The notes beneath the pieces are model-generated. The model did no database searches. It had not been told where the DNA came from and worked only from the letters and a program-made list of their open reading frames with translations. This document shows, one piece after another, positions 1 to 8,012 of a stretch of 64,000 bases of DNA (positions within the stretch are counted from its first letter, which is position 1; each line of letters begins with the position of its first letter). Made by a program: the position numbers and the translations under genes. The stretch comes from Candidatus Binataceae bacterium (GTDB lineage Bacteria; Desulfobacterota; Binatia; Binatales; Binataceae). The DNA lies in assembly GCA_035294265.1 (NCBI GenBank), contig DATGLK010000030.1, forward strand, positions 1 to 64,000, given 5' to 3'.

Positions 1-1
1 G

Positions 2-1078
2 TCCGACCGCATCCGCTGGGAGAACGAGCGCGGCAATGTGGTCGGCTCGATCCGCGCGATGACCGACGCAGCGCTCCTGGTGGACGGCGAAGGCGTTCTG
101 CTGTTCGCCAACCGCGAAGCCCGGGAGCGCTTGGGCCTGGACGCCAACGGACTCAACGAGGGCAAGCCGTTGCGTTTGCTGCTGGGCGCCGCCCACCCCC
201 TCATGCAACTGGTAGAGCCCGCCTTGAGCACCGGCACCGAGGTGCGCGGGGTGGCTTTTCGCCTGGATCGCGCCCATGGCGAACGAACCTACCTAGTGTC
301 AATTTTTTCACTGGGCCAAGCCCAAGAATCCGCCGGCCTGCTGGTCATCATGCGCGACTTGCAGCAAGTGCGCGAGCTGGAATCGATCATCGAGCAATCC
401 AGCCGCTTAGCCCGTTTGGGCGGCCTGTTGTCGGGCGTCGCCCATCAGATCCGCAAGCCGCTTAACGTGATGGTGTTACAGTTGGAGCTACTGCGTCAGG
501 ACGTGGAGGCAGGCAAGGCCCTGACCCCGCGAATCGAGCGCATCCGGCATGAAATCCGTCGTTTGGATGGTATAATCGATGCGCTGATGCGGTTTATGCG
601 ACCTGAGCAATTGAGACTTACGCAAGTTGACGTCAATCAACTGTTGCGGGAAATTGGCGCCCAAATAACTGCCAAGACCCGCGTCGAATACCAACTGGCC
701 GAGACATTGCCATCGATTCAAGCCGACCGCGACCTGCTCGCCGAAGCCCTCAAGAATATCGCCAACAATGCGGTCGAGGCGATGGCCGAGGGTGGGGTTT
801 TAAGTTTGCGTACCAGCAACTCGGGCGATGGTTTCGTCACGGTTCGAATAAGCGATCAGGGGGAAGGGATCGCGCCCGAAAACCTAGCCCACATCTTCAA
901 CCTCTATTTCACCACCAAAGAGGGTGGCAACGGGCTTGGCTTATCGCTGGCCGCGCGAGCGATCGACGTCCAAGGCGGATCGATCGATGTGGCCTCAGAA
1001 GTGGGCGTGGGGACCACCTTTACCATCAACTTGCCGACAGGCCAGAAAGCTCATGACCGGCTGGACGCCCAGGCGTAA
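2..1078 (+). CDS. PAS-containing sensor histidine kinase, NtrB-like (5' end outside window)
   Basis: The frame is open from base 2, so the gene very probably starts upstream; a GTG at 38 is the first possible start inside the window but would cut into the PAS domain. Visible order: a PAS-like sensor segment (bases about 60-370), a HisKA dimerisation helix with the phospho-acceptor in GVAHQIRKPLN (His codon 443-445), the N box NIANNAVEAMAEGG, the G1 box DQGEGI, an F-box-like LYFTT and the G2 box GNGLGLSLA. All ATPase motifs are intact, so it should be an active kinase. It has no membrane span in the visible part. Its partner regulator is not adjacent in the window. The downstream lipoprotein start overlaps its last 26 bases. 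Confidence 0.9.
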   Translation, partial: SDRIRWENERGNVVGSIRAMTDAALLVDGEGVLLFANREARERLGLDANGLNEGKPLRLLLGAAHPLMQLVEPALSTGTEVRGVAFRLDRAHGERTYLVSIFSLGQAQESAGLLVIMRDLQQVRELESIIEQSSRLARLGGLLSGVAHQIRKPLNVMVLQLELLRQDVEAGKALTPRIERIRHEIRRLDGIIDALMRFMRPEQLRLTQVDVNQLLREIGAQITAKTRVEYQLAETLPSIQADRDLLAEALKNIANNAVEAMAEGGVLSLRTSNSGDGFVTVRISDQGEGIAPENLAHIFNLYFTTKEGGNGLGLSLAARAIDVQGGSIDVASEVGVGTTFTINLPTGQKAHDRLDAQA

Positions 1079-1583
1079 GCCGGCCGGCTTGGCCTGCACT
1101 GCGATCCTGGCGGTGGGCTTAGCTGGCTGTACGACGCTCCCTGGCTTGCAAGCGTGGTGGCAGCCAGCGCCGCCCAAACCGCCGCCATCCGCGCCCGCCT
1201 CGAGCATGGTCCCCGCCGCGGTCTCGCAAGCGCCAACCGCGCCGCCGCCGCCGAAACCGCACACCGCCGCGCGCCGCCGCAAACCGACGCACAGCACGCC
1301 ACCACCCACTGCTCCTAGCGCTCCGCCAGTGATCAGTTCCGACAGCGGCCTGGGGCAGGAGGATCGCCTGATAGCGCAGGCGGCGATCGACGCCGCCCAG
1401 CGGCAATTGCAGTCTGTCGGCCCTGCCAACCGGGCTCAGTTGGGCACCGCGCGGGCGATGATCGCCAGCGCTCGGCAGGCCTTCGCCGACCAGGATTATC
1501 TGAGCGCCCGCAGTTTGGCTCAAAAAGCCAGCGTGCTGGTCAGCCAAAGCACGAGCACCCCAACCGCCACTCCCTCGCGTTAG
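1053..1583 (+). CDS. proline/alanine-rich lipoprotein with DUF4398-like C-terminal domain
   Basis: A 176-residue protein starting at ATG 1053 inside the end of the kinase gene (26-base overlap in another frame). A longer frame exists from 924, but ATG 1053 gives a proper signal peptide: basic MTGWTPRRK, hydrophobic AILAVG and lipobox LAGC, predicting an acylated envelope protein. A Pro/Ala-rich linker (about residues 35-95) leads to a helical tail with the pattern DRLIAQAAIDAAQ and ARQAFADQDYLSARSLAQKA, resembling the DUF4398 helical hairpin found in many Gram-negative lipoproteins. Specific function is unknown. Translational coupling to the kinase is likely from the overlap. Confidence 0.7.
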   Translation: MTGWTPRRKPAGLACTAILAVGLAGCTTLPGLQAWWQPAPPKPPPSAPASSMVPAAVSQAPTAPPPPKPHTAARRRKPTHSTPPPTAPSAPPVISSDSGLGQEDRLIAQAAIDAAQRQLQSVGPANRAQLGTARAMIASARQAFADQDYLSARSLAQKASVLVSQSTSTPTATPSR

Positions 1584-1667
1584 GCCTTTGCAGGACAATA
1601 AGCCACGACGGGGTAGATGTCATGACTTCCAAGCCGATAAATTGGCGCGCGCCCGGCAGGTCACGAC

Positions 1668-1700
1668 TTGCTTTACCCCCGGCGAGTCGCTAGCTAAATA
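1668..1700 (+). promoter_or_regulatory. candidate promoter of tRNA-Asn
   Basis: A TAAATA hexamer at 1695-1700 lies 19 bases before the mature tRNA 5' end. The best upstream matches are TTGCTT at 1668-1673 (spacing 21, too long) or CTTTAC at 1671-1676 (spacing 18). The -10 element is plausible; the -35 is weak. Confidence 0.3.
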
Positions 1701-1719
1701 AGCTCCGCATGTTCGATGC

Positions 1720-1795
1720 TCCCCGGTAGCTCAGTCGGTAGAGCGGACGGCTGTTAACCGTCATGTCGCTGGTTCGAATCCGGCCCGGGGAGCCA
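1720..1795 (+). tRNA. tRNA-Asn (anticodon GTT), CCA encoded
   Basis: A full cloverleaf can be read. The acceptor arms are TCCCCGG (1720-1726) and CCGGGGA (1785-1791). The D arm GCTC/GAGC encloses AGTCGGTA. The anticodon stem is GACGG/CCGTC with loop CTGTTAA, anticodon GTT at 1753-1755. The T arm is GCTGG/CCGGC with loop TTCGAAT. The discriminator base is G1792, followed by genomic CCA at 1793-1795. No intron. I saw no downstream copy of the 3' end that would mark an integrated element. Confidence 0.97.
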
Positions 1796-2076
1796 ACATT
1801 CTCTTAAAATAGAGCTCGGTAGGGCCGCGGACCGAGACCCCCATCATTGGCGGTCTGCCAGCAGCTCGGACGGTCTCCCAGGGTGCGCGCAGCGGATGCA
1901 AGCTGCTGTGAAAAATGGCGGCTGGCTGGGCGCGTGGCCTTAAGCCTACGCTATTGTCATCCAATGCATGGATGGCTCGCGCAGACCCAAGACGCCCCGA
2001 CCCTTAGGGGAAGAAAGCCGCCTTTTACAACGGTGGCTGTTTGGCACAGCGTGCCTTGTCTCGCCCCGACCGGGGG

Positions 2077-3315
2077 TCAGCGCCGCTCGCCCAGATCTTC
2101 CATCGCAAAGCCGGCGATCTGCTTGTACTGGTTGGAGAGCGCCTGCAACTGGTCTTGTGTAATGTAGCGGTCGAGATCTTCGAAGGGGCGGTCGCCGACC
2201 AGCTCTTCCACCCGGATATTGATAATGTCGGGCGGATTGCTGCGGTTGGTGCGTACCACGCGGTTGGCGGCCGGCAGCCGACGGTTTTCGTATTCCTTGA
2301 GCGCGCGCGGAAGGCTCTCGTATTGCGCCAGGCTTTCGGCCAGCGTGCGCGCGTCGATCACACCTTGCGCCGCGCCGTTGGATCCGCGGGGATACATCGG
2401 ATGAGCAGCGTCGCCCGCCAGCGCGACTCGCCCAAAGACCCATTGCTCGATGGGGTCCTTGTCCACCATCGGATATTCCAGGATGAACTCGGCCTGGCGG
2501 ATCATCGCCGCCACGTCCAACCAATCGAAACGCCAGTTCTGGTAGATGGGATAGAAATCTTCCAATCGCCCTGGCGCGTTCCAATCGTTCTGGGTGAAGC
2601 GATCGCCCTGAATCTCCGCCATCCAGTTGATCAGTTGATTGCCGGCACCGTCATAGTTGTCGATGATCGGATAGACCACCAGCTTGCCGGTCATAATCGA
2701 GCCGATGCGCATGTAGCTGCGGCCGGTTAGGATCGGGGCGTGGCGGCTGACTCCACGCCAAGTGTTGATCCCGCCAAAGGCCAGCTTGTCATCGGGATAG
2801 AACTGCTTGCGTACCGCCGAATTCACCCCTTCGCAATCAATCACCGCGTCGGCTCGTTGCGCTTCTAAAGCCCGCCCGCTGGTGCTCTCCCTGAGATAGA
2901 CCACAACCTGCTCGCCGTCTTGCTCCACGCGTACGCATTGATGGTTGGTCAGGATGCGCTCGGGCCCCAGTCGCTTGAGCGCCGCGCGGTAGAGAATCAA
3001 GTGTAGGCGGCCGCGATGGATTCCCACCTCGGGATAAGGATTGCCCCCAAACTTGCCGCGCGCCTCCTTGTAAATGAGTTGGCCGAAGCGATTGAAGAAG
3101 CAGCTCTCCTGGTTCTCAATCCCCTGAGCCAGCAACTCCTGGCTCAGCCCCAGGGCCGCGAACTCGCGCATCGCATGGGGCAACAGGGTGATGCCCACCC
3201 CCAGCTCTTTGACTTCGGCGACACGCTCGAAAACCCGGCAGGCGATGCCGCGCTGATGCAGATGCAGAGCCAAGCTGAGGCCGGTAATGCCGCCACCAAT
3301 GATCGCAATTTCCAC
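2077..3315 (-). CDS. FAD-dependent monooxygenase (aromatic hydroxylase-like)
   Basis: A 412-residue single-component flavin hydroxylase of the p-hydroxybenzoate hydroxylase/PhzS superfamily. The N-terminus has the Rossmann dinucleotide motif IIGGGITGLSLALHL (GxGxxG). Near residue 300 there is the second FAD-contact motif GRVALAGDAAHPMYPRGSNG, with the typical GDAAHP core. Such enzymes use NAD(P)H and O2 to hydroxylate aromatic or enol substrates. The start is taken as GTG at 3315, preceded by AAGGAG at 10 bases; the frame stays open to 3477, but that extension adds 54 residues before the FAD fold. It is divergent from the first Rieske gene with a 184-base shared upstream region, suggesting a common catabolic role. 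Substrate unknown. Confidence 0.85.
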   Translation of the reverse strand: MEIAIIGGGITGLSLALHLHQRGIACRVFERVAEVKELGVGITLLPHAMREFAALGLSQELLAQGIENQESCFFNRFGQLIYKEARGKFGGNPYPEVGIHRGRLHLILYRAALKRLGPERILTNHQCVRVEQDGEQVVVYLRESTSGRALEAQRADAVIDCEGVNSAVRKQFYPDDKLAFGGINTWRGVSRHAPILTGRSYMRIGSIMTGKLVVYPIIDNYDGAGNQLINWMAEIQGDRFTQNDWNAPGRLEDFYPIYQNWRFDWLDVAAMIRQAEFILEYPMVDKDPIEQWVFGRVALAGDAAHPMYPRGSNGAAQGVIDARTLAESLAQYESLPRALKEYENRRLPAANRVVRTNRSNPPDIINIRVEELVGDRPFEDLDRYITQDQLQALSNQYKQIAGFAMEDLGERR

Positions 3316-3499
3316 CGTAGGCGCGCTCCTTCTTCCGATTTTTGAAATCGTAGCGCCCGCAAACCCCGGGTGCCAGTGGCGACTCAGGGTTAACCCACGG
3401 TTTTCACGCGGCCAAAGATTTACTATCTTAAACAGGAGTTGATGCATCCGACTACGGGCCGGTGCGGGCCGAGTCAATCCTTATTCGGAGGCAAGGCTG

Positions 3500-4747
3500 A
3501 TGTTGACCCACGCGGACAACGAGCTGCTGTGCCGGGTTGGACCTGGCACCCCGATGGGAGCGCTGCTGCGCGAATACTGGATGCCGGCGTTGCGCAGTGC
3601 AGCGCTGGAGGCCGACGGAGCTCCGGTGCGAGTGCGTCTGCTGGGCGAGAATTTTGTAGCCTTTCGCGCAACCGACGGTCGCGTGGGCTTCTTCGACGAA
3701 GGCTGCCCGCATCGCTGCACCTCCTTGGCCTTGGCGCGTAATGAAGACAATGCACTGACCTGCATCTTCCACGGCTGGAAGATTGACGTCTCGGGCAAGG
3801 TGGTCGAAGTCCCCTCTGAGCCGCCCGAGCGGCGCACCGAGTTCGCCGCCAAGGTCCGCGTGCGCCATTATCCGGCGCGCGAAGCCGGCTCAATGGTGTG
3901 GGTCTACCTGGGCACGCGCCCGCAACCGCCGCGCTTTTACGACTTTGAATTCAACCTCCTGCCCGACAGCCACGTCATCGCTATGCCGGCGATCATGCAC
4001 GCGAACTGGTTCCAGGGATTGGAGGCGGTGCTCGATTCGGCCCACCTCGGAATCCTGCATTCGGGCCACATGCGACAGGCCGGAGCGTTTTCCAACAACG
4101 TCGCGATGTCGTCGATCAGCAGCCCCACCTTTGAGTTCGTGTTCAAGCCCTACGGCTTTCGCGAAGGCGCCCTGCGCGCCCTGCCCGACGGCCAGATTTA
4201 CGCCCGTATCCGCGAGTATGTCGCCCCTTTCTTCTCGTTCATCCCCTATCCGCCCGATCGGCCGGGTTCGATTTTCATCTCCGTCCCGATCGACGACGAA
4301 TGGACCAAGCAGTGGATGGTATATTGGTATAACGATCGAGCCTTGACCGCCGAGGAACGGCAATGGTTTTTGGATGCGGGTTCGGGCAACCCCGATAATT
4401 TTTCCGCTACCCTGGGCAGCGTTGATAATCTCTGGCATCAGGATCGCGCGTGGTTGAAGCAAGGGCATTGGACCGGAATCAAATCGATCCCCTATGAAGA
4501 CTTCGTGGTCGAGGAATCGATGGGCGCCATTGTGGATCGCAGCCGCGAGTATCTGGGCAGTAGCGACACAGTGATTATCCGCGCCCGCCGCATGATGCTG
4601 GAGGCGGTCCGCGGCTATCAACAAGGGCAGGTGGCACCGTGGCTGGACGAGAACATCGATTTCCGCAAAATCCGGGCTTTGGCGATCAAATATCCTGAGA
4701 GTATGGACTGGCGCCAGATTGACACGCTTAATCCGCCTCAGCTCTGA
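3500..4747 (+). CDS. Rieske non-haem iron oxygenase, alpha-subunit type, paralog 1
   Basis: A 415-residue oxygenase of the phthalate-4,5-dioxygenase-like group. The Rieske 2Fe-2S ligands are Cys69/His71 and Cys88/His91 (CPHRC ... CIFH). The catalytic domain carries NWFQGLEAVLDSAHLGILH, giving mononuclear iron ligands His182 and His187, with Asp334 in YEDFVVEESMG as probable third ligand. All key residues are present. Start ATG 3500 has GGAGG nine bases upstream. The first 130 residues are almost identical to three other paralogs in this window, while the substrate-binding half differs (see findings). It would need an external reductase to deliver electrons; none is adjacent. Substrate cannot be inferred. 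Confidence 0.92.
   Translation: MLTHADNELLCRVGPGTPMGALLREYWMPALRSAALEADGAPVRVRLLGENFVAFRATDGRVGFFDEGCPHRCTSLALARNEDNALTCIFHGWKIDVSGKVVEVPSEPPERRTEFAAKVRVRHYPAREAGSMVWVYLGTRPQPPRFYDFEFNLLPDSHVIAMPAIMHANWFQGLEAVLDSAHLGILHSGHMRQAGAFSNNVAMSSISSPTFEFVFKPYGFREGALRALPDGQIYARIREYVAPFFSFIPYPPDRPGSIFISVPIDDEWTKQWMVYWYNDRALTAEERQWFLDAGSGNPDNFSATLGSVDNLWHQDRAWLKQGHWTGIKSIPYEDFVVEESMGAIVDRSREYLGSSDTVIIRARRMMLEAVRGYQQGQVAPWLDENIDFRKIRALAIKYPESMDWRQIDTLNPPQL
3743..3810 (+). repeat. 68-base block identical to 5022-5089 (Rieske-domain coding repeat)
   Basis: Bases 3743-3810 match 5022-5089 without mismatch by eye. The block encodes the second half of the Rieske cluster region. Close copies with a few silent changes occur in the genes at 13.7 and 15.0 kb; for example a 42-base stretch starting GGCAAGGTGGTCGAAGTCCC is shared by paralogs 1 and 4. 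Sequence similarity falls sharply outside the Rieske-domain region. Confidence 0.9.
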
Positions 4748-4778
4748 GCGCTCAGCATGAGATTGGAGAAGTAGCGCG

Positions 4779-6077
4779 ATGCTGACTCGCGAAGAAAACG
4801 AACTACTGACCCGCGTCGGCCCCGGCACCCCGATGGGCGAACTGTTGCGTGAATATTGGACCCCGGCGCTGCGCGGCGCCAAGGTGGAGGCCGATGGCGC
4901 TCCAGCGCGCGTGCGTCTGCTCGGCGAAAATTTTGTCGCCTTTCGCGCCACCGATGGGCGGGTGGGGTTTTTCGACGAGGGTTGCCCCCATCGCTGCACC
5001 TCGCTAGCGCTGGCGCGCAACGAAGACAATGCACTGACCTGCATCTTCCACGGCTGGAAGATTGACGTCTCGGGCAAGGTGGTCGAAGTGCCCTCCGAGC
5101 CGCCCGAGCGGCGGACCGAATTCGCTGCCAAGGTACGAGTACGCCATTATCCGGTGCGCGAGGCCGGAGGCATCATATGGGTCTATCTGGGCAAGCGCGA
5201 GCAACCACCGACTTTTTTCAATTTCGAGTTCAACTCGCTGCCGCCCAGCCAGTTGCTAATTCGCCGCGCCCAGATGCATTGCAATTGGTTCCAAGGGCTG
5301 GAGGGTGTGCTGGATTCCGCCCACCTCAGCGTGCTGCATTCAGGCTGGGTCCACGAAGCCCGCAAGGAGGGTCGCGGCCCCAAGGCAGGGCAGGAGAATC
5401 TGATGCCCGCCACCGCCAACAGCAGTCCAGTCTTCGAACTCTCGCCGCGTTCTTACGGTTTTCGCGAGGGTGCTTTGCGCAGGCTCAGCGACGGGACCAT
5501 CTATGCCCGCATCCGGGAATTTGTCCTGCCCTATTTCTCCTTCATTCCCTTCGCCGCCGAGGTCAACTGCCTGATGATCTGCGCGGTCCCGATCGACGAC
5601 GAATGGACCGCGCAGTGGTACGTCACCTACAACCCCCATCAACCCATTACGGCGGAGTACCGCGAGGACATGATGCGCGATACCTCGGGTGACTTCGACA
5701 ATTTCTGCTCCGACATGGGCGGCTGGGACAACATGTGGCATCAGAACCGGCGTCTGATGAAAGAGGGGCATTGGACCGGGCTGCGCAGCGTCAATTTCGA
5801 GGACTTCATCGTTCAGGAATCGATGGGGCCCATTGTCGATCGCAGCCGCGAGTACCTGGGCCAGAGTGACTCGGTGATTATTCGCACGCGTCGGATGCTG
5901 CTGGAGGCTGCGCGCGCCTTTGCCGCCGGCAAGCCGGCCCCGGGTCAAGAGCAACCGCTAGATTATAGCTCCATCCGCGCCCTAGCGCTGCGCTATTCGG
6001 CCGAGCGCAATTGGCTGGAAATCGATCCGCACGCTCCTCCCGCGCCGCTGCCCGGCGGCCTGCTCCCGCCGAGCTGA
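4779..6077 (+). CDS. Rieske non-haem iron oxygenase, alpha-subunit type, paralog 2
   Basis: A 432-residue paralog 31 bases downstream of paralog 1 and probably cotranscribed. Rieske ligands Cys69, His71, Cys88 and His91 and iron ligands His182, His187 and Asp342 (FEDFIVQESMG) are conserved. It has a longer loop after the iron site (a charged stretch with VHEARKEGRGPKAGQ) and a proline-rich C-terminus, where the paralogs differ most, so it likely accepts a different substrate. GGAG precedes the ATG. A 68-base block (5022-5089) is identical to 3743-3810 in paralog 1, showing recent duplication or gene conversion limited to the Rieske part. Confidence 0.92.
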   Translation: MLTREENELLTRVGPGTPMGELLREYWTPALRGAKVEADGAPARVRLLGENFVAFRATDGRVGFFDEGCPHRCTSLALARNEDNALTCIFHGWKIDVSGKVVEVPSEPPERRTEFAAKVRVRHYPVREAGGIIWVYLGKREQPPTFFNFEFNSLPPSQLLIRRAQMHCNWFQGLEGVLDSAHLSVLHSGWVHEARKEGRGPKAGQENLMPATANSSPVFELSPRSYGFREGALRRLSDGTIYARIREFVLPYFSFIPFAAEVNCLMICAVPIDDEWTAQWYVTYNPHQPITAEYREDMMRDTSGDFDNFCSDMGGWDNMWHQNRRLMKEGHWTGLRSVNFEDFIVQESMGPIVDRSREYLGQSDSVIIRTRRMLLEAARAFAAGKPAPGQEQPLDYSSIRALALRYSAERNWLEIDPHAPPAPLPGGLLPPS

Positions 6078-6154
6078 GCCAGAGCAGCGCGCCACAGCCT
6101 TGGGAGATCGGATAAAAAGCCCAGTTGGAACTATCGTCCGTGGGCGCTGTTGTC

Positions 6155-7126
6155 TCAGACCTGCCGGTTCTGCCAGAAAAGCAGATAATGCCAGACGTCG
6201 AGCTCGCGATGGCGAAAAAAGAAAAATCCCAACATTCCCACGCAGGCCAACAGATTACCCGCGGTGATAGCCAATGAACCGACGACGTCGAACAGAGAGT
6301 CGTCGATCACGTTAATCACGCCCAGAAAGCAAAATTCCAGCAGCACAAAGGCAAGCACCAATCCAATTCGAAACAGCGGTTGGCGCTCCGAGGCCGCTAG
6401 CATCGCGGCGACGATCACGCCGAGCGCGATGAAAACCGAAAAGTGCAGCACGGTGTAGCCGATCACGAAAGGCGTCACGCTCTGGGTAACCATCCTGCTG
6501 TCGCCCAAAAAGGCCGCGCCCAGAGCCGCCGGAGTCCGTAACGGGGCACCCGCTCTTAAATCGAGCAACAAAAACCAGGCCGAAACAATGGAGCCGCCAA
6601 TAACCCCGGACAAAATTCCCTCGGTAACCACGCTCAGACGCTCAGCGCCCAGCAAATTACCGCCCAGGGTGGGGTTGCGAACGAAGAAGTAGACGGTTAT
6701 CACCGCGGTCGCCAATAAGTTAGCCACCAGCACGCTGAAGCCGCTAATCCAGGGCTGGAGCTCGGGCCGCAGGAGCGTCACCAAGCTGACGAAGAAAACC
6801 TCGAAGACCGCGAAGAGAGCTACCATAGCGAACAGGTAGCGCGGAGTGGGCCGAGCGAGCAGCATCAGCCACGCCATCGTCAAACCAAAAAGGGCGAAAA
6901 TGGTAAAGTGAAAGACGCTGTATTCGAGCGCGCGAAGAGCGAAGGGTATCGTGTCCGCCGGCACAGGCGAGGCATGCAGCAAAGCCGAGCCGAGCATCGC
7001 AGGAGTCTGAAAAGGATGGCCGCGCGCGACATCAAAAAGCAAAAACCAAATCGCCACGGCCAAACCGCCCAGCAATCCGGCCGCCACTCCGTCACCCAAT
7101 ACACTGCGGGTACTCTTTGTCGTCAT
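6155..7126 (-). CDS. polytopic membrane protein with internal duplication, function unknown
   Basis: A 323-residue protein of about eight hydrophobic helices. It is built from two similar halves: residues near 10-40 (GDGVAAGLLGGLAVAIWFLL ... GHPFQTPAMLGSALL) resemble residues near 170-205 (TEGILSGVIGGSIVSAWFLL ... GAPLRTPAALGAAFL), and each is followed by a matching helix with YSVFHFTIFALFG or YTVLHFSVFIALG. The repeated histidine in a membrane helix (VFHF, VLHF) could bind a metal or haem, but no known family is recognised. ATG 7126 is preceded by AGGCGG. It is convergent with the Rieske pair and divergent from the TetR gene, so its link to either is uncertain. Confidence 0.75.
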   Translation of the reverse strand: MTTKSTRSVLGDGVAAGLLGGLAVAIWFLLFDVARGHPFQTPAMLGSALLHASPVPADTIPFALRALEYSVFHFTIFALFGLTMAWLMLLARPTPRYLFAMVALFAVFEVFFVSLVTLLRPELQPWISGFSVLVANLLATAVITVYFFVRNPTLGGNLLGAERLSVVTEGILSGVIGGSIVSAWFLLLDLRAGAPLRTPAALGAAFLGDSRMVTQSVTPFVIGYTVLHFSVFIALGVIVAAMLAASERQPLFRIGLVLAFVLLEFCFLGVINVIDDSLFDVVGSLAITAGNLLACVGMLGFFFFRHRELDVWHYLLFWQNRQV

Positions 7127-7261
7127 GGTCCGCCTACGCTTGCTTGCCGCTTCCGAGGGGTAAGCTATGTAGCCACTGTCACGGCAGCACCACAGCCGCT
7201 ACGTGATTGACATCTTTCATTTTGACATATCGGAGGGGCTGGAAACACGGGTAGCGCGGGG

Positions 7262-7278
7262 TGTGTGTTACAAACACA
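7262..7278. promoter_or_regulatory. candidate operator (imperfect dyad) upstream of TetR gene
   Basis: TGTGTGTTACAAACACA is a 17-base near-palindrome with six of eight arm pairs matching. It lies about 95 bases before the TetR start, in the 246-base region shared with the divergent membrane-protein gene. This is a usual place for a TetR autoregulatory site; the assignment is inference. Confidence 0.3.
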
Positions 7279-7372
7279 GGTAAAGGCCGCGGCCTTAACC
7301 CTGGAAAATGCTTGCGGGGGGTAGGCGATCAGAACGGTTGCCTCAATAATTCACCAACTGGATAATAACCGG

Positions 7373-7981
7373 GTGTCCACCAAGCGTGACCTGGCCCGCA
7401 CCCGCGAACAGCTGCGCAAGGCCGCCCTGGCCGAATTTGCGGCCCGGGGCTTTGCCGGGGCGCGCACTGACTTGATTGCCCGGCGTGCGGGCGTGAACAA
7501 GCGGATGCTGTTCTATTGCTTCGGCTCCAAGGCTCAGCTCTATCGCGAAGTATTGCAAAGCAAGCTGACCGAACGCACGGTAATGGTTGAGAGCACTCCT
7601 GAAGACCTGCCCAGCGCGCTGCGTCATTGGTCGCTTACTGCGGGGGCCGATCGCCAATGGGTGCGCTTTCTGCAGTGGGAAGCCCTGGAACAGAGCAGTA
7701 GGCTGGCGGCGGAGCGACCTCGGCGAGTACTATTCTTGCGCGTCTTGGAGCGCTTTAGGCGCTGGCAGGAAGAAGGGCGGCTGGCTCCCGAAATCGATCC
7801 CACGCAGGTGATGTTGGCGATTACTGCGCTTATCCTGTTTCCGGCCGCCTTTCCCCAGTTCGCCCGTCTGATTACTGGTGTACGCCCAGGCAGCAAGCGC
7901 TTCCAGCAGGCCCAAGACAATTTTCTGGACTGGCTGGCGATGCGGCTGGTCGAACCGGGCCGATGCCAAAAGGCGGGCTGA
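7373..7981 (+). CDS. TetR/AcrR family transcriptional regulator
   Basis: A 202-residue repressor-type protein. The N-terminal helix-turn-helix includes FAARGFAGARTDLIARRAGV and NKRMLFYCFGSKAQLYREVL, with the family-typical aromatic turn after the recognition helix. The remaining helical domain should bind an inducer, probably a pump substrate. Start GTG 7373 is used. It heads a same-strand set with an outer-membrane factor, HlyD-type adaptor and DHA2 pump, the standard layout for TetR control of a tripartite efflux system. Confidence 0.88.
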   Translation: MSTKRDLARTREQLRKAALAEFAARGFAGARTDLIARRAGVNKRMLFYCFGSKAQLYREVLQSKLTERTVMVESTPEDLPSALRHWSLTAGADRQWVRFLQWEALEQSSRLAAERPRRVLFLRVLERFRRWQEEGRLAPEIDPTQVMLAITALILFPAAFPQFARLITGVRPGSKRFQQAQDNFLDWLAMRLVEPGRCQKAG

Positions 7982-8012
7982 AACGCGAGCCCTTGGAGGC
8001 AGGGCAATAAAC

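Noticed and set aside
1720-1795. tRNA-Asn as a possible integration site for a mobile element
   Set aside because: No second copy of the tRNA 3' end was found by eye and no integrase is encoded in the window.
3890-5131. 413-codon open frame on the minus strand across the first two Rieske genes
   Set aside because: It mirrors the plus-strand Rieske genes, which carry all metal ligands. The GC-rich third-base bias leaves the antisense frame open; it has no motif of its own.
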